Virus record (IMG/VR): IMGVR_UViG_3300032242_001235
Span: 25,960 to 89,959 of that record
DNA from: a virus
Reading direction: 5' to 3' (one strand)
DNA: 64,000 nt
The notes beneath the pieces were generated by a model, which saw only the letters and a list, made by a program, of their open reading frames with translations, had not been told where the DNA came from and made no database searches. The position numbers and the translations under genes were made by a program. Of this stretch, positions 1 through 10,400 are shown piece by piece. Numbering within the stretch: the stretch's first letter is position 1; the number at the start of each line of letters is the position of its first letter.

Positions 1-1
1 T

Positions 2-1207
2 GCATTAACTATTGCTGGTGGTTTGGCTGTAGCAAAAGACATTTACTTTGGCGGTAACTTATATCAAAATGGTTCGTTGTTTACTGGTGGCGGCGGCGGT
101 GGTACTGCATCTGGAACAGGTACTACAACTACATTTGTAATATCCAACATTACTCCTACTACATCTACTAACACAGGTGCGTTAGTGGTTGCTGGTGGTA
201 TTGGTGTTGGTGGAGGCATTTTTGCTGGCGGTACTGTTACTGCTACAAACTTTGCAGGTAGTGGAGCGAACGGTGTATTATCTGGATTATACTTATTAAG
301 TACCTATAACATATTGGCCACTGGTACAACTACCGCAACTAACCTTGTTGTGAGTGGTACAGCCACAGCAAGTTCAACTAACACTGGCGCATTGACAGTA
401 GCAGGTGGATTGGGAGTTGGCGGTAACATTTACTTTGGCGGCAACTTATATCAAAACGGTGTATTGTTTACTGGCTCTGGCGGTTCCTCTACTAGTGCTA
501 GCACTGGTACAACCAGTACATTTGTAATTTCCAACACTACTGTATCAACAGGCACTAACACTGGTGCTTTACAAGTTTATGGTGGTGCTGGTATTGGTGG
601 TGCATTATATGTTGGTGGTGGGATATACACTGGTGGTCAACAGATATTGCCCACAACATTACAGACATTTACAGCAATTGCTGGACAAACTGCATTTACT
701 ATTTCTGGTGGATACTCGGTTGGACAGATACAGGTATTTGTCAACGGTATTTTGTTTAGTAGCAGCGATTATACTGCATCAAACGGTACCAGTGTTGTAT
801 TGAATATTCCTCGAAATGTTGGTGATACTGTGCAAGTTGTGGCAAACGCAACGACTACTGTAAGTATGCAGCAGGCTTATATTTTCAACCAATATACGGC
901 TGGTGGAACTACAAGTACAATTTCTACAAACTACAATACTGCTACTGTACAAGTATTCCAAAACGGTGTATTACAGTACCCAACAACATATACTGCATCG
1001 AATGGTACAAGTATTACATTTGCAGCAATTCCAAGTACTGGTACTGTAATTGGTGTTGTCAGCTTTAATTCAGTCAGCATCAGTAATGCGATAAGTAGTA
1101 GTGGTGGAACAATTAACGGAACATTGAATGTTGTGGGTAGCTTACAACAAAACGGCGTAGATGTTGGCACTCAAATGATGGCAATGTCAATTGCTATGGG
1201 CGTATAA
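2..1207 (+). CDS. Repeat-rich tail fibre protein, 5' end outside window
   Basis: The frame is open to the left edge, so the N-terminus is missing and about 401 residues are visible. The TTG at 23 is not taken as the start, because the codons before it (ALTIAGG) belong to the same repeat that recurs inside the protein. Modules of the form GAL-x-V-x-GG-x-GVGG alternate with YFGGNLYQNG blocks and Ser/Thr-rich linkers, a composition typical of beta-structured phage fibres. The C-terminal third changes to non-repetitive beta-rich sequence. The gene at 12509 carries closely related blocks, so the two fibres share modules. The role in host-surface contact is inferred from composition and position only. 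Confidence 0.7.
   Translation, partial: ALTIAGGLAVAKDIYFGGNLYQNGSLFTGGGGGGTASGTGTTTTFVISNITPTTSTNTGALVVAGGIGVGGGIFAGGTVTATNFAGSGANGVLSGLYLLSTYNILATGTTTATNLVVSGTATASSTNTGALTVAGGLGVGGNIYFGGNLYQNGVLFTGSGGSSTSASTGTTSTFVISNTTVSTGTNTGALQVYGGAGIGGALYVGGGIYTGGQQILPTTLQTFTAIAGQTAFTISGGYSVGQIQVFVNGILFSSSDYTASNGTSVVLNIPRNVGDTVQVVANATTTVSMQQAYIFNQYTAGGTTSTISTNYNTATVQVFQNGVLQYPTTYTASNGTSITFAAIPSTGTVIGVVSFNSVSISNAISSSGGTINGTLNVVGSLQQNGVDVGTQMMAMSIAMGV
53..159 (+). repeat. Shared fibre module, copy 1
   Basis: About 107 bases closely matching 12905-13008 (GGTAACTTATATCAAAA, then a glycine run and the TACTGCATCTGG region). A shorter partial copy lies near 431-480. Confidence 0.7.
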
Positions 1208-1233
1208 AGAAAGATTCAAAGGATAAGATTACA

Positions 1234-4200
1234 ATGGCTAAGCAACTATTAAGAAGTTATATTTTTACCCCTGGAGCTGCTGGTGCTGGCACCATCGCTG
1301 TCCAAGGTAACTGGAAAATGGACCAGTTATTGGTTATCACGAATGTAACAAAAAACACAGTATTGTATAACTTTGCCAGTACAACATATACTGGAACAAG
1401 TGTATCATTCAGCCGTGCAAACACCGCAGCATTTCCTACAGAAATAATGAAATCAGATGGTGTGACAACTATCACATTGGGCTTTGCTACTACTGGTATG
1501 AGCAGCACTGATGTGCTACAGATTTTTGTTGAAAGAGCAGATGGCGCAGTTATTACTCGTCCATGGGCAATGGGTACTGATGCGTTTGAAAGAACTCGTG
1601 TTGCTGCTGCACAGTCCATGATTGACGCTGACTTTGAATACGGAATGCAGCCAACTAAGTGGCAGACATTGAGTCAGATTAGAGGCTATCCTGGAATTTA
1701 TGAAGTACCAGGTACTGATTTGGTAGTAAACTCCATCATTACAGATGCCAGTTACAGTAACCAAAAACCTGATGTTAACAGTTTGATTACAGTTAATGCA
1801 GGATATCCACACGGTCTTACTACAGGATCTGCAATTACAGTTAATGCTATTTCGCAAACTGTTTCTAGTTATGATCGTGCAGCAGGATCATTTGTGGTTG
1901 ACAGTGTAACTAGTGCTACACAATTTACATATTATGCTAAGGGATTGGTTGGCGTTACCTCTGGTACTAACATTGCACAACAGGCAACTGTAGTTCGCAA
2001 AGGCGGATTCTATACTGGATCAAGTTTAACTAACGTGACCTTTGTAGTATCTGGTTCTGGCGCCGCAACAACTGGTACAGTGACAGTTACTTCATCGGAC
2101 CCTCATGGATTTATGCCAGGTGCTGCAATTGTAGCTTTCATTACAAACAACACTGGTGGTAGTAATTTGAATTATTGCCAAGGCCCATTCTATGTATTGA
2201 CTGTACCAAGTTCAACTACATTCACTTATATAGCAAGGAATGTGGGAACAATTACAGGTACTCCTACAGGATATATCTATGCTCGAAGTGATAGTTATTA
2301 CTATCATAGACCATTTGATGGCGGCGTGCAATTAGGTACTGGTGGTCCAAGCCACGGTATGGATGCTATTCGTCAAAGTAAAAAGTATTTGAGATACCAG
2401 TCTGGTAAAGCTGTTAACTATAACACTGGTGCTTTGTTTGCTCCAAACTATTATATTAGAACTTTGACAGCAAGTGGTACCAGCGTTGGATCAACAATTA
2501 CTGTTGTAATGGACGATAACGATCACGGAGCACAAATTGGTGCAGTAATTAACTTGCAAAACGTGGTCACTTCAGGATATAACGGAACTTATACAGTTAA
2601 CGGCGTTCCTGACGAGCGTACATTGACATTTTTAGCCACTGCAACATTGGGTTCCACTACACCTACATTAGGTAATCCATGTTTATTAGGAGTTCAAAAC
2701 TGGTATGGTGCAACTGTCCGTGCCGGTACATATGATGACCAAAACGGAATGTACTGGCAATATGACGGTATTCAAATGTCCATTGGTCAAAGAACTAGTA
2801 CTATTAACATAGCTGGATTAAGTACAGCCACGGTTGGTAGCCATATAATTACTGGTGGTAACAGTAGATTTACACAACAAGTAATTGCTGGTGATCGTAT
2901 TGTAATTAAAGGTATGACGCATGTTGTTACCGGCGTACAAAGTGATACACAACTTACTGTTAACCCACAATTCCGTGGTGCAAGTAATCAAAACGGTGTA
3001 AAACTTGTTAAAATTGTTGATAAACTTGTCCCACAAAGTCAGTGGAACATGGACCGTTGCGATGGCACAAACGGTATCTACAACCCAAGTGGATATAATT
3101 TAAATGTAAACAGAATGCAGATGATTGGTTTGCAGTGGACATGGTACGGTGCTGGATTTATTGATTGGATGCTACGCGGACCAGAAGGTAATTACATTAC
3201 TGTACACCGTATGAAGAACAGTAACGTCAACTACGAAGCATATATGAGAACAGGTAACATGCCTGTTCGTTATCAAGTTATTAACGAAGGTGCTCGTAGC
3301 ACAATGACCAGTGCCATTAGTACTGTTGATACTGTAATGACAGTAACTGATGTTACATATTTCCCAGTTTCTGGATACTTGTCAGTTGATCAAGAAATTA
3401 TTCAATATTCATCTATCACCACTGCTACAAACACATTTAACGGGTTGACTCGTGCAACTGGTTATACACAATTTGTTTCAGGATCTAACAAAACATTCTC
3501 TGGTAGTACAGCAGCAAACCATAGTGCTGGAACTGGAGTTATCCTAGTTGGTCAAACAGCGAGCCCACAGTTAAGCCACTGGGGTAGTGCATACATGGCG
3601 GACGGTGGATTTGATGATGATCGTGGTTACATTTTCAACTATGTAGCCAGTAACATTTTAATTAGTACTACCCCAACAACTACATTTGCCATTAGATTGG
3701 CACCTAGTGTAAGTAATGCTATTCCTGGAGACTTAGGAGTTCGTGACTTACTAAACCGCGCTCAAATGAGATTGCAATCTCTAGAAGTTACTGCTGGTGG
3801 ATCATCTAACTTAAACAGTGCGATGGTTGTTCAAGGTATTTTGAATCCTCAAAATTATCCAACAAACTTTAGCAATATTAACTGGCAAACATTAAACCTT
3901 GGTGGACTACAAACTGGACAGCCAAGTTTTGCACAAATTGCACAGGGTCAAAGTATTATTTTTGATAATACTGCAACTAACAGTACACAGGTTACTGGCA
4001 ATACTAGTTCTGGTACCAATGTATTGACAGTAAACTCTATAACTGGTATTTTCCCAGGTGATGTTGTATATGCTCTTAACGGTGCTTCACAAACTTATTC
4101 AATTACTGGCGGAACGGTTGTGACTAGTATTGATCCAGCCACGAACAAAGTAACATTAAGTAACTATACTGTTGGACCTATTACAACTGGTAATACTGTG

Positions 4201-4437
4201 TATTTTACAAGAACTGGATTTGCCATCCCAGGTGAAACTGTATTTTCATTCGTTAGTAGCCCTGCTGAACGAGATGTACTTGATTTAACTTTACTAAAAG
4301 AAATGACCAATACACCAATTGGTGGACGAAACTGTTATCCTAACGGACCCGACGTCTTGTTCATTAATGTGTATTTGACAACTGGTGCACCAATTTACGC
4401 TAACTTGACCCTACGCTGGGGCGAACCACAGGCTTAA
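1234..4437 (+). CDS. Large virion structural protein, T4-like tail/baseplate region
   Basis: A 1067-residue protein with a good ribosome site (AAAGGA about 12 bases before ATG). The N-terminal ~170 residues, beginning MAKQLLRSYIFTPGAAG, resemble a conserved structural protein of marine T4-like phages. Further in, a module recurs at least three times: a His-Gly turn (PHGLTTG, PHGFMPG, DHGAQIG), then a short strand, then a Tyr/Asn turn and a strand ending near FTYYA or LTFLA. This suggests tandem small beta domains. It lies 26 bases after one fibre gene and 5 bases before the giant adhesin, so it probably belongs to the tail-fibre/baseplate transcription unit. The exact T4 counterpart is uncertain (gp10-like wedge or fibre-connector are possibilities). 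Confidence 0.6.
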   Translation: MAKQLLRSYIFTPGAAGAGTIAVQGNWKMDQLLVITNVTKNTVLYNFASTTYTGTSVSFSRANTAAFPTEIMKSDGVTTITLGFATTGMSSTDVLQIFVERADGAVITRPWAMGTDAFERTRVAAAQSMIDADFEYGMQPTKWQTLSQIRGYPGIYEVPGTDLVVNSIITDASYSNQKPDVNSLITVNAGYPHGLTTGSAITVNAISQTVSSYDRAAGSFVVDSVTSATQFTYYAKGLVGVTSGTNIAQQATVVRKGGFYTGSSLTNVTFVVSGSGAATTGTVTVTSSDPHGFMPGAAIVAFITNNTGGSNLNYCQGPFYVLTVPSSTTFTYIARNVGTITGTPTGYIYARSDSYYYHRPFDGGVQLGTGGPSHGMDAIRQSKKYLRYQSGKAVNYNTGALFAPNYYIRTLTASGTSVGSTITVVMDDNDHGAQIGAVINLQNVVTSGYNGTYTVNGVPDERTLTFLATATLGSTTPTLGNPCLLGVQNWYGATVRAGTYDDQNGMYWQYDGIQMSIGQRTSTINIAGLSTATVGSHIITGGNSRFTQQVIAGDRIVIKGMTHVVTGVQSDTQLTVNPQFRGASNQNGVKLVKIVDKLVPQSQWNMDRCDGTNGIYNPSGYNLNVNRMQMIGLQWTWYGAGFIDWMLRGPEGNYITVHRMKNSNVNYEAYMRTGNMPVRYQVINEGARSTMTSAISTVDTVMTVTDVTYFPVSGYLSVDQEIIQYSSITTATNTFNGLTRATGYTQFVSGSNKTFSGSTAANHSAGTGVILVGQTASPQLSHWGSAYMADGGFDDDRGYIFNYVASNILISTTPTTTFAIRLAPSVSNAIPGDLGVRDLLNRAQMRLQSLEVTAGGSSNLNSAMVVQGILNPQNYPTNFSNINWQTLNLGGLQTGQPSFAQIAQGQSIIFDNTATNSTQVTGNTSSGTNVLTVNSITGIFPGDVVYALNGASQTYSITGGTVVTSIDPATNKVTLSNYTVGPITTGNTVYFTRTGFAIPGETVFSFVSSPAERDVLDLTLLKEMTNTPIGGRNCYPNGPDVLFINVYLTTGAPIYANLTLRWGEPQA

Positions 4438-4442
4438 AAATA

Positions 4443-7400
4443 ATGAGTATTCAATTTTCCGGCGGCTTCCAACTTACAGGTGGCTTCACTATTACGACAG
4501 AAAACGCTGATAGCAACTACAATTCTACAGTGGTAATGTTAAATGGTGAAACTGCATCAAAACTTCATACTGCTGATGCTAGTGGCAATAATCTTGCACT
4601 TACCCAAGTAGGTGCAGTTGCTACCAGTAAGTTTAATCCATTTTTAGGCACAGGTAACTACGGACTTTCTATTGGAGCATCTGACACGCTAGTTACTCCC
4701 AACAATGCTGATGCATTTACATTTGGTACTGGTGATTTTTCTTTTGAAGTTTGGATCTTTTCAAGCGTATTCTCCACAGCATCATATTCTGCACCATTAT
4801 GGACAAACTATGTATCAGGTGGTGCTGGCCTCAGTTTATATTTAGAAGTACATGCTGGTCAACTTAGACTTCTTGATTTTAATGGATCTGGAAGCACCTT
4901 TGTCATTATTGGTGGAACAATAAGAGATAACTCTTGGCATCATTTAGTAATGACTCGCCAGTCGGGGACAATCCGCGGCTTCATTAACGGTGTTCTAGTT
5001 ACATCTGCTACTGGAATAACAACCAATTATACTGGCGTATTTTTAGCCAGTATTGGTCCTGGTCTTGCCGGTAATTATTTTAATGCTAGGATCATTAGGG
5101 GTGGTGTTCCAAGCCAATATTCTACATCAACTCTTACTACAAACGCAGTAGTATTCACTCCACCAACTGTACCGTTTACTGGTTCAGAATCGTTAACTAC
5201 CAGCACCGCATCTGTAGTATTTTTGGCCGCCCAAGATGCAAGTTTCATTGATCAAAGTCCAAGATCAGCGCCGCTAACTCCATCAAGCACAGTTAAAGTA
5301 GTCACTAATACTCCGTTGGCAAGTCAATTTACTAGAACATTTTCTAACTATGGTTCAACATGGTTCAATGGATCAACAAGTTATATTCAATCACCAATAG
5401 GCAGCTACGCAGATTTTGGCAGTGGTGCATTTACTATTGAAACTTGGATCTTTCCTACAGTACCTACAACACAACAGGTAATAGCATTCCATGGTTGGTC
5501 TGGCTCTGGCGCATTTAACTATGGTTGGAATGCTCAGATTAATACCAGCAATCAGCTGGCATTTTATGCCAACGGTACATTAACAGCGTTTACAGATCTA
5601 GTTGTGACTATGAACGCATGGAATCACATTGCCTTTGTTGGCATTGGTGGTGTGTTAACTGCATTTAAGAATGGTGTTAAGAGCGCAACTACATATACCT
5701 ATACCGCCATAGTAGCTCGTCCAACAGCTACTACTGTAATTGGTGGGTGGAACAACAACACAGAAAATATTGCTGAACGCTTGTTCTATAATGGTGCTAT
5801 TAGTAACTTCCACATTGTTAACGGCACTGCTTTATATACCTCATCCTTTACAGTATCAACTACACCAATAAGTGCTATTGGTACTAGTGTACTACTAACT
5901 TGTCAAAATGCTACAGGCACGATTACAGATGCCAGTACAGTATCAAATGCATTGACAGTTGTAGGTGGAACTCGTATTATATCAGCAACCCCATTTACAA
6001 CAACATATACTAGTGCTGATAGATCAGATGCATCTACATTTTATGGATCTGGATATTTTAGTGGATCTCCAAATTATATAAGTATCCCTGCTTCTGCCGC
6101 ATTAGTACTCCCTGCCGATTTTACAATTGAATGTTGGGTCAATGCATCGACTTTAAGCGGTAATCAGGGTATAATTGCATCTTCTGGTCAACGGTTTGGA
6201 TTAATTAGACTTACAAATTATTTTTATTGGCTTGGTTCCACTGATCTTTCTGGTAGTTCGATTACCATTTCTGCCAATACTTGGTACCACTTGGCGGCTT
6301 CTCGTGTTGGTACTACATTAAGATTATTTGTAAATGGTGTGCAAGCCAATAGTGGAACTTATTCTGAAGCATCCACTTCAAACATTTGGTATATTGGCAA
6401 CGATCAAAGTAACGAAATTTTTAACGGATATATCTCCAATATACGAGTAGTAAAGGGCACCGGACTTTATACCACTAATTTTGTTCCACCAACTACACAA
6501 TTGCCTACTGTTTCAGGGACTAGTCTGTTAACACTACAAGGTAGAACAACTAGCACAAATGTTATTTCTATCTATGATGAAAGTGCCAACAGCCTGGCAG
6601 TTACCGCATACGGTTCTCCAACACAGGGCTCGTTCTCACCATTTAACCAAGGTGGATATAGTTACTATTTTAACGGTGCAGGTGATTACTTAACTATTCC
6701 AGCAAGCACAAACAACGCATTAGGTAGTGATTTTACAATAGAAGTATGGGTCTATACAACTATTGCAAATCAAACATATGGTTCTGGCATTGCTGGTACA
6801 TACGATGGCGGTAGTAACGGCGGGTGGAGTTTAATCATTAACCGAAGCACTGGCGGACCAATTGGCATTGGATTTATCCATGCAAATGCAATACAACAGT
6901 CTTACACAACGGCTTATTTGGCAATTAATACATGGCATCATATTGCAATTACCAGAAGTGGAACTACACTAAAAACATACCTAAATGGCACACAGGTTGC
7001 CACAGGAACTTATGCTACAGCAGACACGGTTTCTGCTATCAATTACATTGGATCTCAGGGTGTTGGTTCATACCATAACGGTTATATTTCCAATCTTCGT
7101 GTAATTAAAGGTACAGCGATTTACACTGCTAACTTCGCACCATCATATACTCCATTAACTGCTGTCGATAATACGGTTTTATTAACTGCACAGGCTAATT
7201 CGTTTAGTGATGCATCTACATTAACTAACACAATAACAAGAGTGGGTGCAGCAAGTGTTCGACCATTTACACCATTCCCACAATTTAGAGCATACAATGC
7301 ATTTGTGGATGGCAGTAGCATTTACATGAACGGTACCAGTGACTATATAGCAACACCTGCTAATGCTGCAATGACATTTGGTAACAATGATCATACTGTA

Positions 7401-10400
7401 GAATTTTGGTACTATTTGCCAAATACTGCCCATGCGGCCGGTTATTCTACACAATGGAAATACAGTAGCGGCAGTACACAACAAGGCACTAACGATTATT
7501 ATTTCCAAACTGGTACTGCAGGAGGTGGCAGTGGCGGCCTTGCATTAGGTACTGGTGGTGGTTGGGCATTGTCTGCAATCTCAATCTCTGCTACACAGTT
7601 CAACGCATTAGCTGGGCAGTGGACACATATTGCTTGGACTAGAGCAAGCAACGTATTTAGATTATTCTTCAACGGCGTGCTAATGGGCAGTGCAACATAC
7701 ACTGGTAGTATTGCTGCACAGGGCGGTGCTATGCTACTGGGACAGGATAGCAGCAATAATTATGGAGGCGGATACTATAGTGGATATCGTGTTATCAACG
7801 GATATGCATTGTATACTGGCGGATTCACTCCACCAACCAGTCCATTGACCGCAGTTCCATATACACAATTATTGACAGCAAACACTGCTACTTTTGTTGA
7901 CAGCAGTTATAACAACTTCTCTATCACCAGAACTGGCACTACATCCACACGCTTTAGCCCAAATACACCAACAGTGTTATCTAATGGTAACAGTGTATAT
8001 TTTGATGGTAGCACAAGTGCTATTACATTGCCAACAGCATTTGCATCCACAATTGCTGGTTTGGCAGGTTCCATAACCACAATGGAAGCATTTATTTTCC
8101 CAACAAATACTACATCAAGAGATGAAACTATTATTGGTGGGATTCCAGCAGTTGGTACAAATGGTAGATGGTCTTTTGTAATTACTACTGGCGCAACAAC
8201 ATTCACTATTAAATTCATATGGACAACTGATACTTCAACGGCTGTATCAGTAGCAACCACGGTAGTCACTGGTAGAACAAATACTTGGAATCATGTTGCT
8301 GTGGTGATTGATGCTTCTATTGCTGCAACTACCAATGTCACATTGTTTATAAATGGAACCGCACAAGGATTCCCATATCAAGTATTCACTTCACAAACAT
8401 TCACTTATGATTATGTGAAGATTGGATTTGATACTGGTTATACTAACCGATTCACTGGATATATGTCTAACCTAAGAGTAATCAAAGGCACCATTCCCTA
8501 TATATACAAAATTACTCCACCTGTAATTAATTTAAACACTAGTACATTCACTCGATTGTTAACTGCACAAACAGTAAACATGAATGATACAAGTGTTAAT
8601 AGTTTGGTAGCAACTAGGGGCGGAACTACAATGCCTCAAAGATTTAGTCCATTTGGAAATACTACTGCTGATTTGGGATATAGTGGGTATTTTAACGGCA
8701 CTACAGATTATGTACAGGTTCCTGCAGGCCCAGCATTTGCACCTGGAACAGCAGACTTTACTGTTGAGGGTTGGTTTTATCCAACCAACACAATGGCCAC
8801 GCAAGGGGCTATTTGGACGCAATCAATATCAGGTACTAATTACTTTGTCATTTTTGCAACTAATAATGTTATTCAATTTTATGGAACATTGAGTGGCGGT
8901 GGAACCGCTATTTCCAGTGGATCCAATAATTGGTCAGTCAACTCATGGAATCATTTTGCAGTTGTTAGAACTAGCGGATCCGTAAAAGTATACCTTAACG
9001 GCATTGCAGGTACTGCTACAGCAGATATTAATAACTATTCCAATATATCATATGTACCTACTATTGGTAGATATACCCATGTGGCCACTAACTTCTTCTA
9101 TGGATACATTTCCAATCTAAGATATTTAAATAGGATAGCACTATATACTGGTAACTTTACAGTACCTGCCTCACCGTTGGCTGTTACACAAAGTTCTAGT
9201 ACAAACATTGCTGCACTTACTACTATACCAACTAACGGTAGTAGTGTGTTTTTTAATGGTAGTACAGATTATTTGACTGCCCCTTCAAATCCTGCGTTTC
9301 AATTTGGTACAGGTGCATTTACCATGGAAGCCTGGATTAATCCAACTGTGACTGCTCCAACAGTTACGCAGTGGATTATTAGTAATATAGATTCAGCAAG
9401 TGGTAATACACAATGTGGTTTATCGATACTTGCTACTTCAAATAAATTACAGTTTCAAACTTGGAATGCTGCTATATTAACAAGTACAGCCGCAATTTCT
9501 CTTAATGTTTGGACACATGTAGCAATATCATTTGACGGGACAACTTATAAATTATTCATTAATGGAGTTTTGGATACCAGCGGAATAACTCTTTATAATT
9601 TTAGTTCAGCAGGAACAGCCAAAATTGGATATGCTCTTTCAGGCAATTCATACTTTACTGGGCTTATGTCTAATGCCCGTATAGTAAAAGGTACAGCAGT
9701 ATATACTACAGCATTTACACCAAGTACATCACCACTAACTGCAATAACAAACACAAGTTTATTGACTTGCCAATCAACTACTATAATTGATAATTCAATT
9801 AATAATTATACTATCACTTCTTTTGGAACCCCATCGGCTATTAAAACACTTAGTCCGTTCGGTAACACCCCGCAGTTGTTGACATTCCAATCAACTACCT
9901 TTGTTGATAATAGTACAAACGCATTTACTTTAACAACAGGCGGAACGGCTGGCCCAGCTTCACTTAGCCCATTTGTAGATTCAACCAATATAACTTCAAC
10001 AGCATACAGTGTATATTTTAACGGTACTACTGACAATTTGACATTACCAGTTAGTACAGCAACAACTCAATTAGGATCATCTGATTTTACTATTGAAGGT
10101 TGGATGTTCTTTACTGAAGTTACAAATGATCATACTTTAGTATATTGGAATGGTGCTTCGAGCGGATATGCAGCAGTTCATGTAAGACAAATAGCAGGTA
10201 AGTGGGCATTGTGGATATCTGCAACTGGCTCAGCTTGGGCAGTTCAACAAAATACTTTAGGTTCAACAATTACTTCAAATACATGGTATCATGTTGCAGT
10301 GGTTCGTAGTGGTACAAATTTTAAATTATATATTAACGGATCTGATGTAACCTCTGGTGGTTATACTGTATCAGGATCGTTAATGACAACTTATACAACA

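Noticed and set aside
23-1207. TTG at 23 as start of the first gene
   Set aside because: The frame is open to the window edge and the upstream codons continue the fibre repeat, so the gene is truncated by the window.
1203-1210. TATAAAGA near the end of the first fibre gene as a late promoter
   Set aside because: One mismatch to the box, overlapping the stop codon; not distinctive enough in AT-rich sequence to call.
1257-1857. Minus-strand open frames within the structural gene
   Set aside because: Both lie wholly inside a well-supported plus-strand gene, have no ribosome site and no domain.
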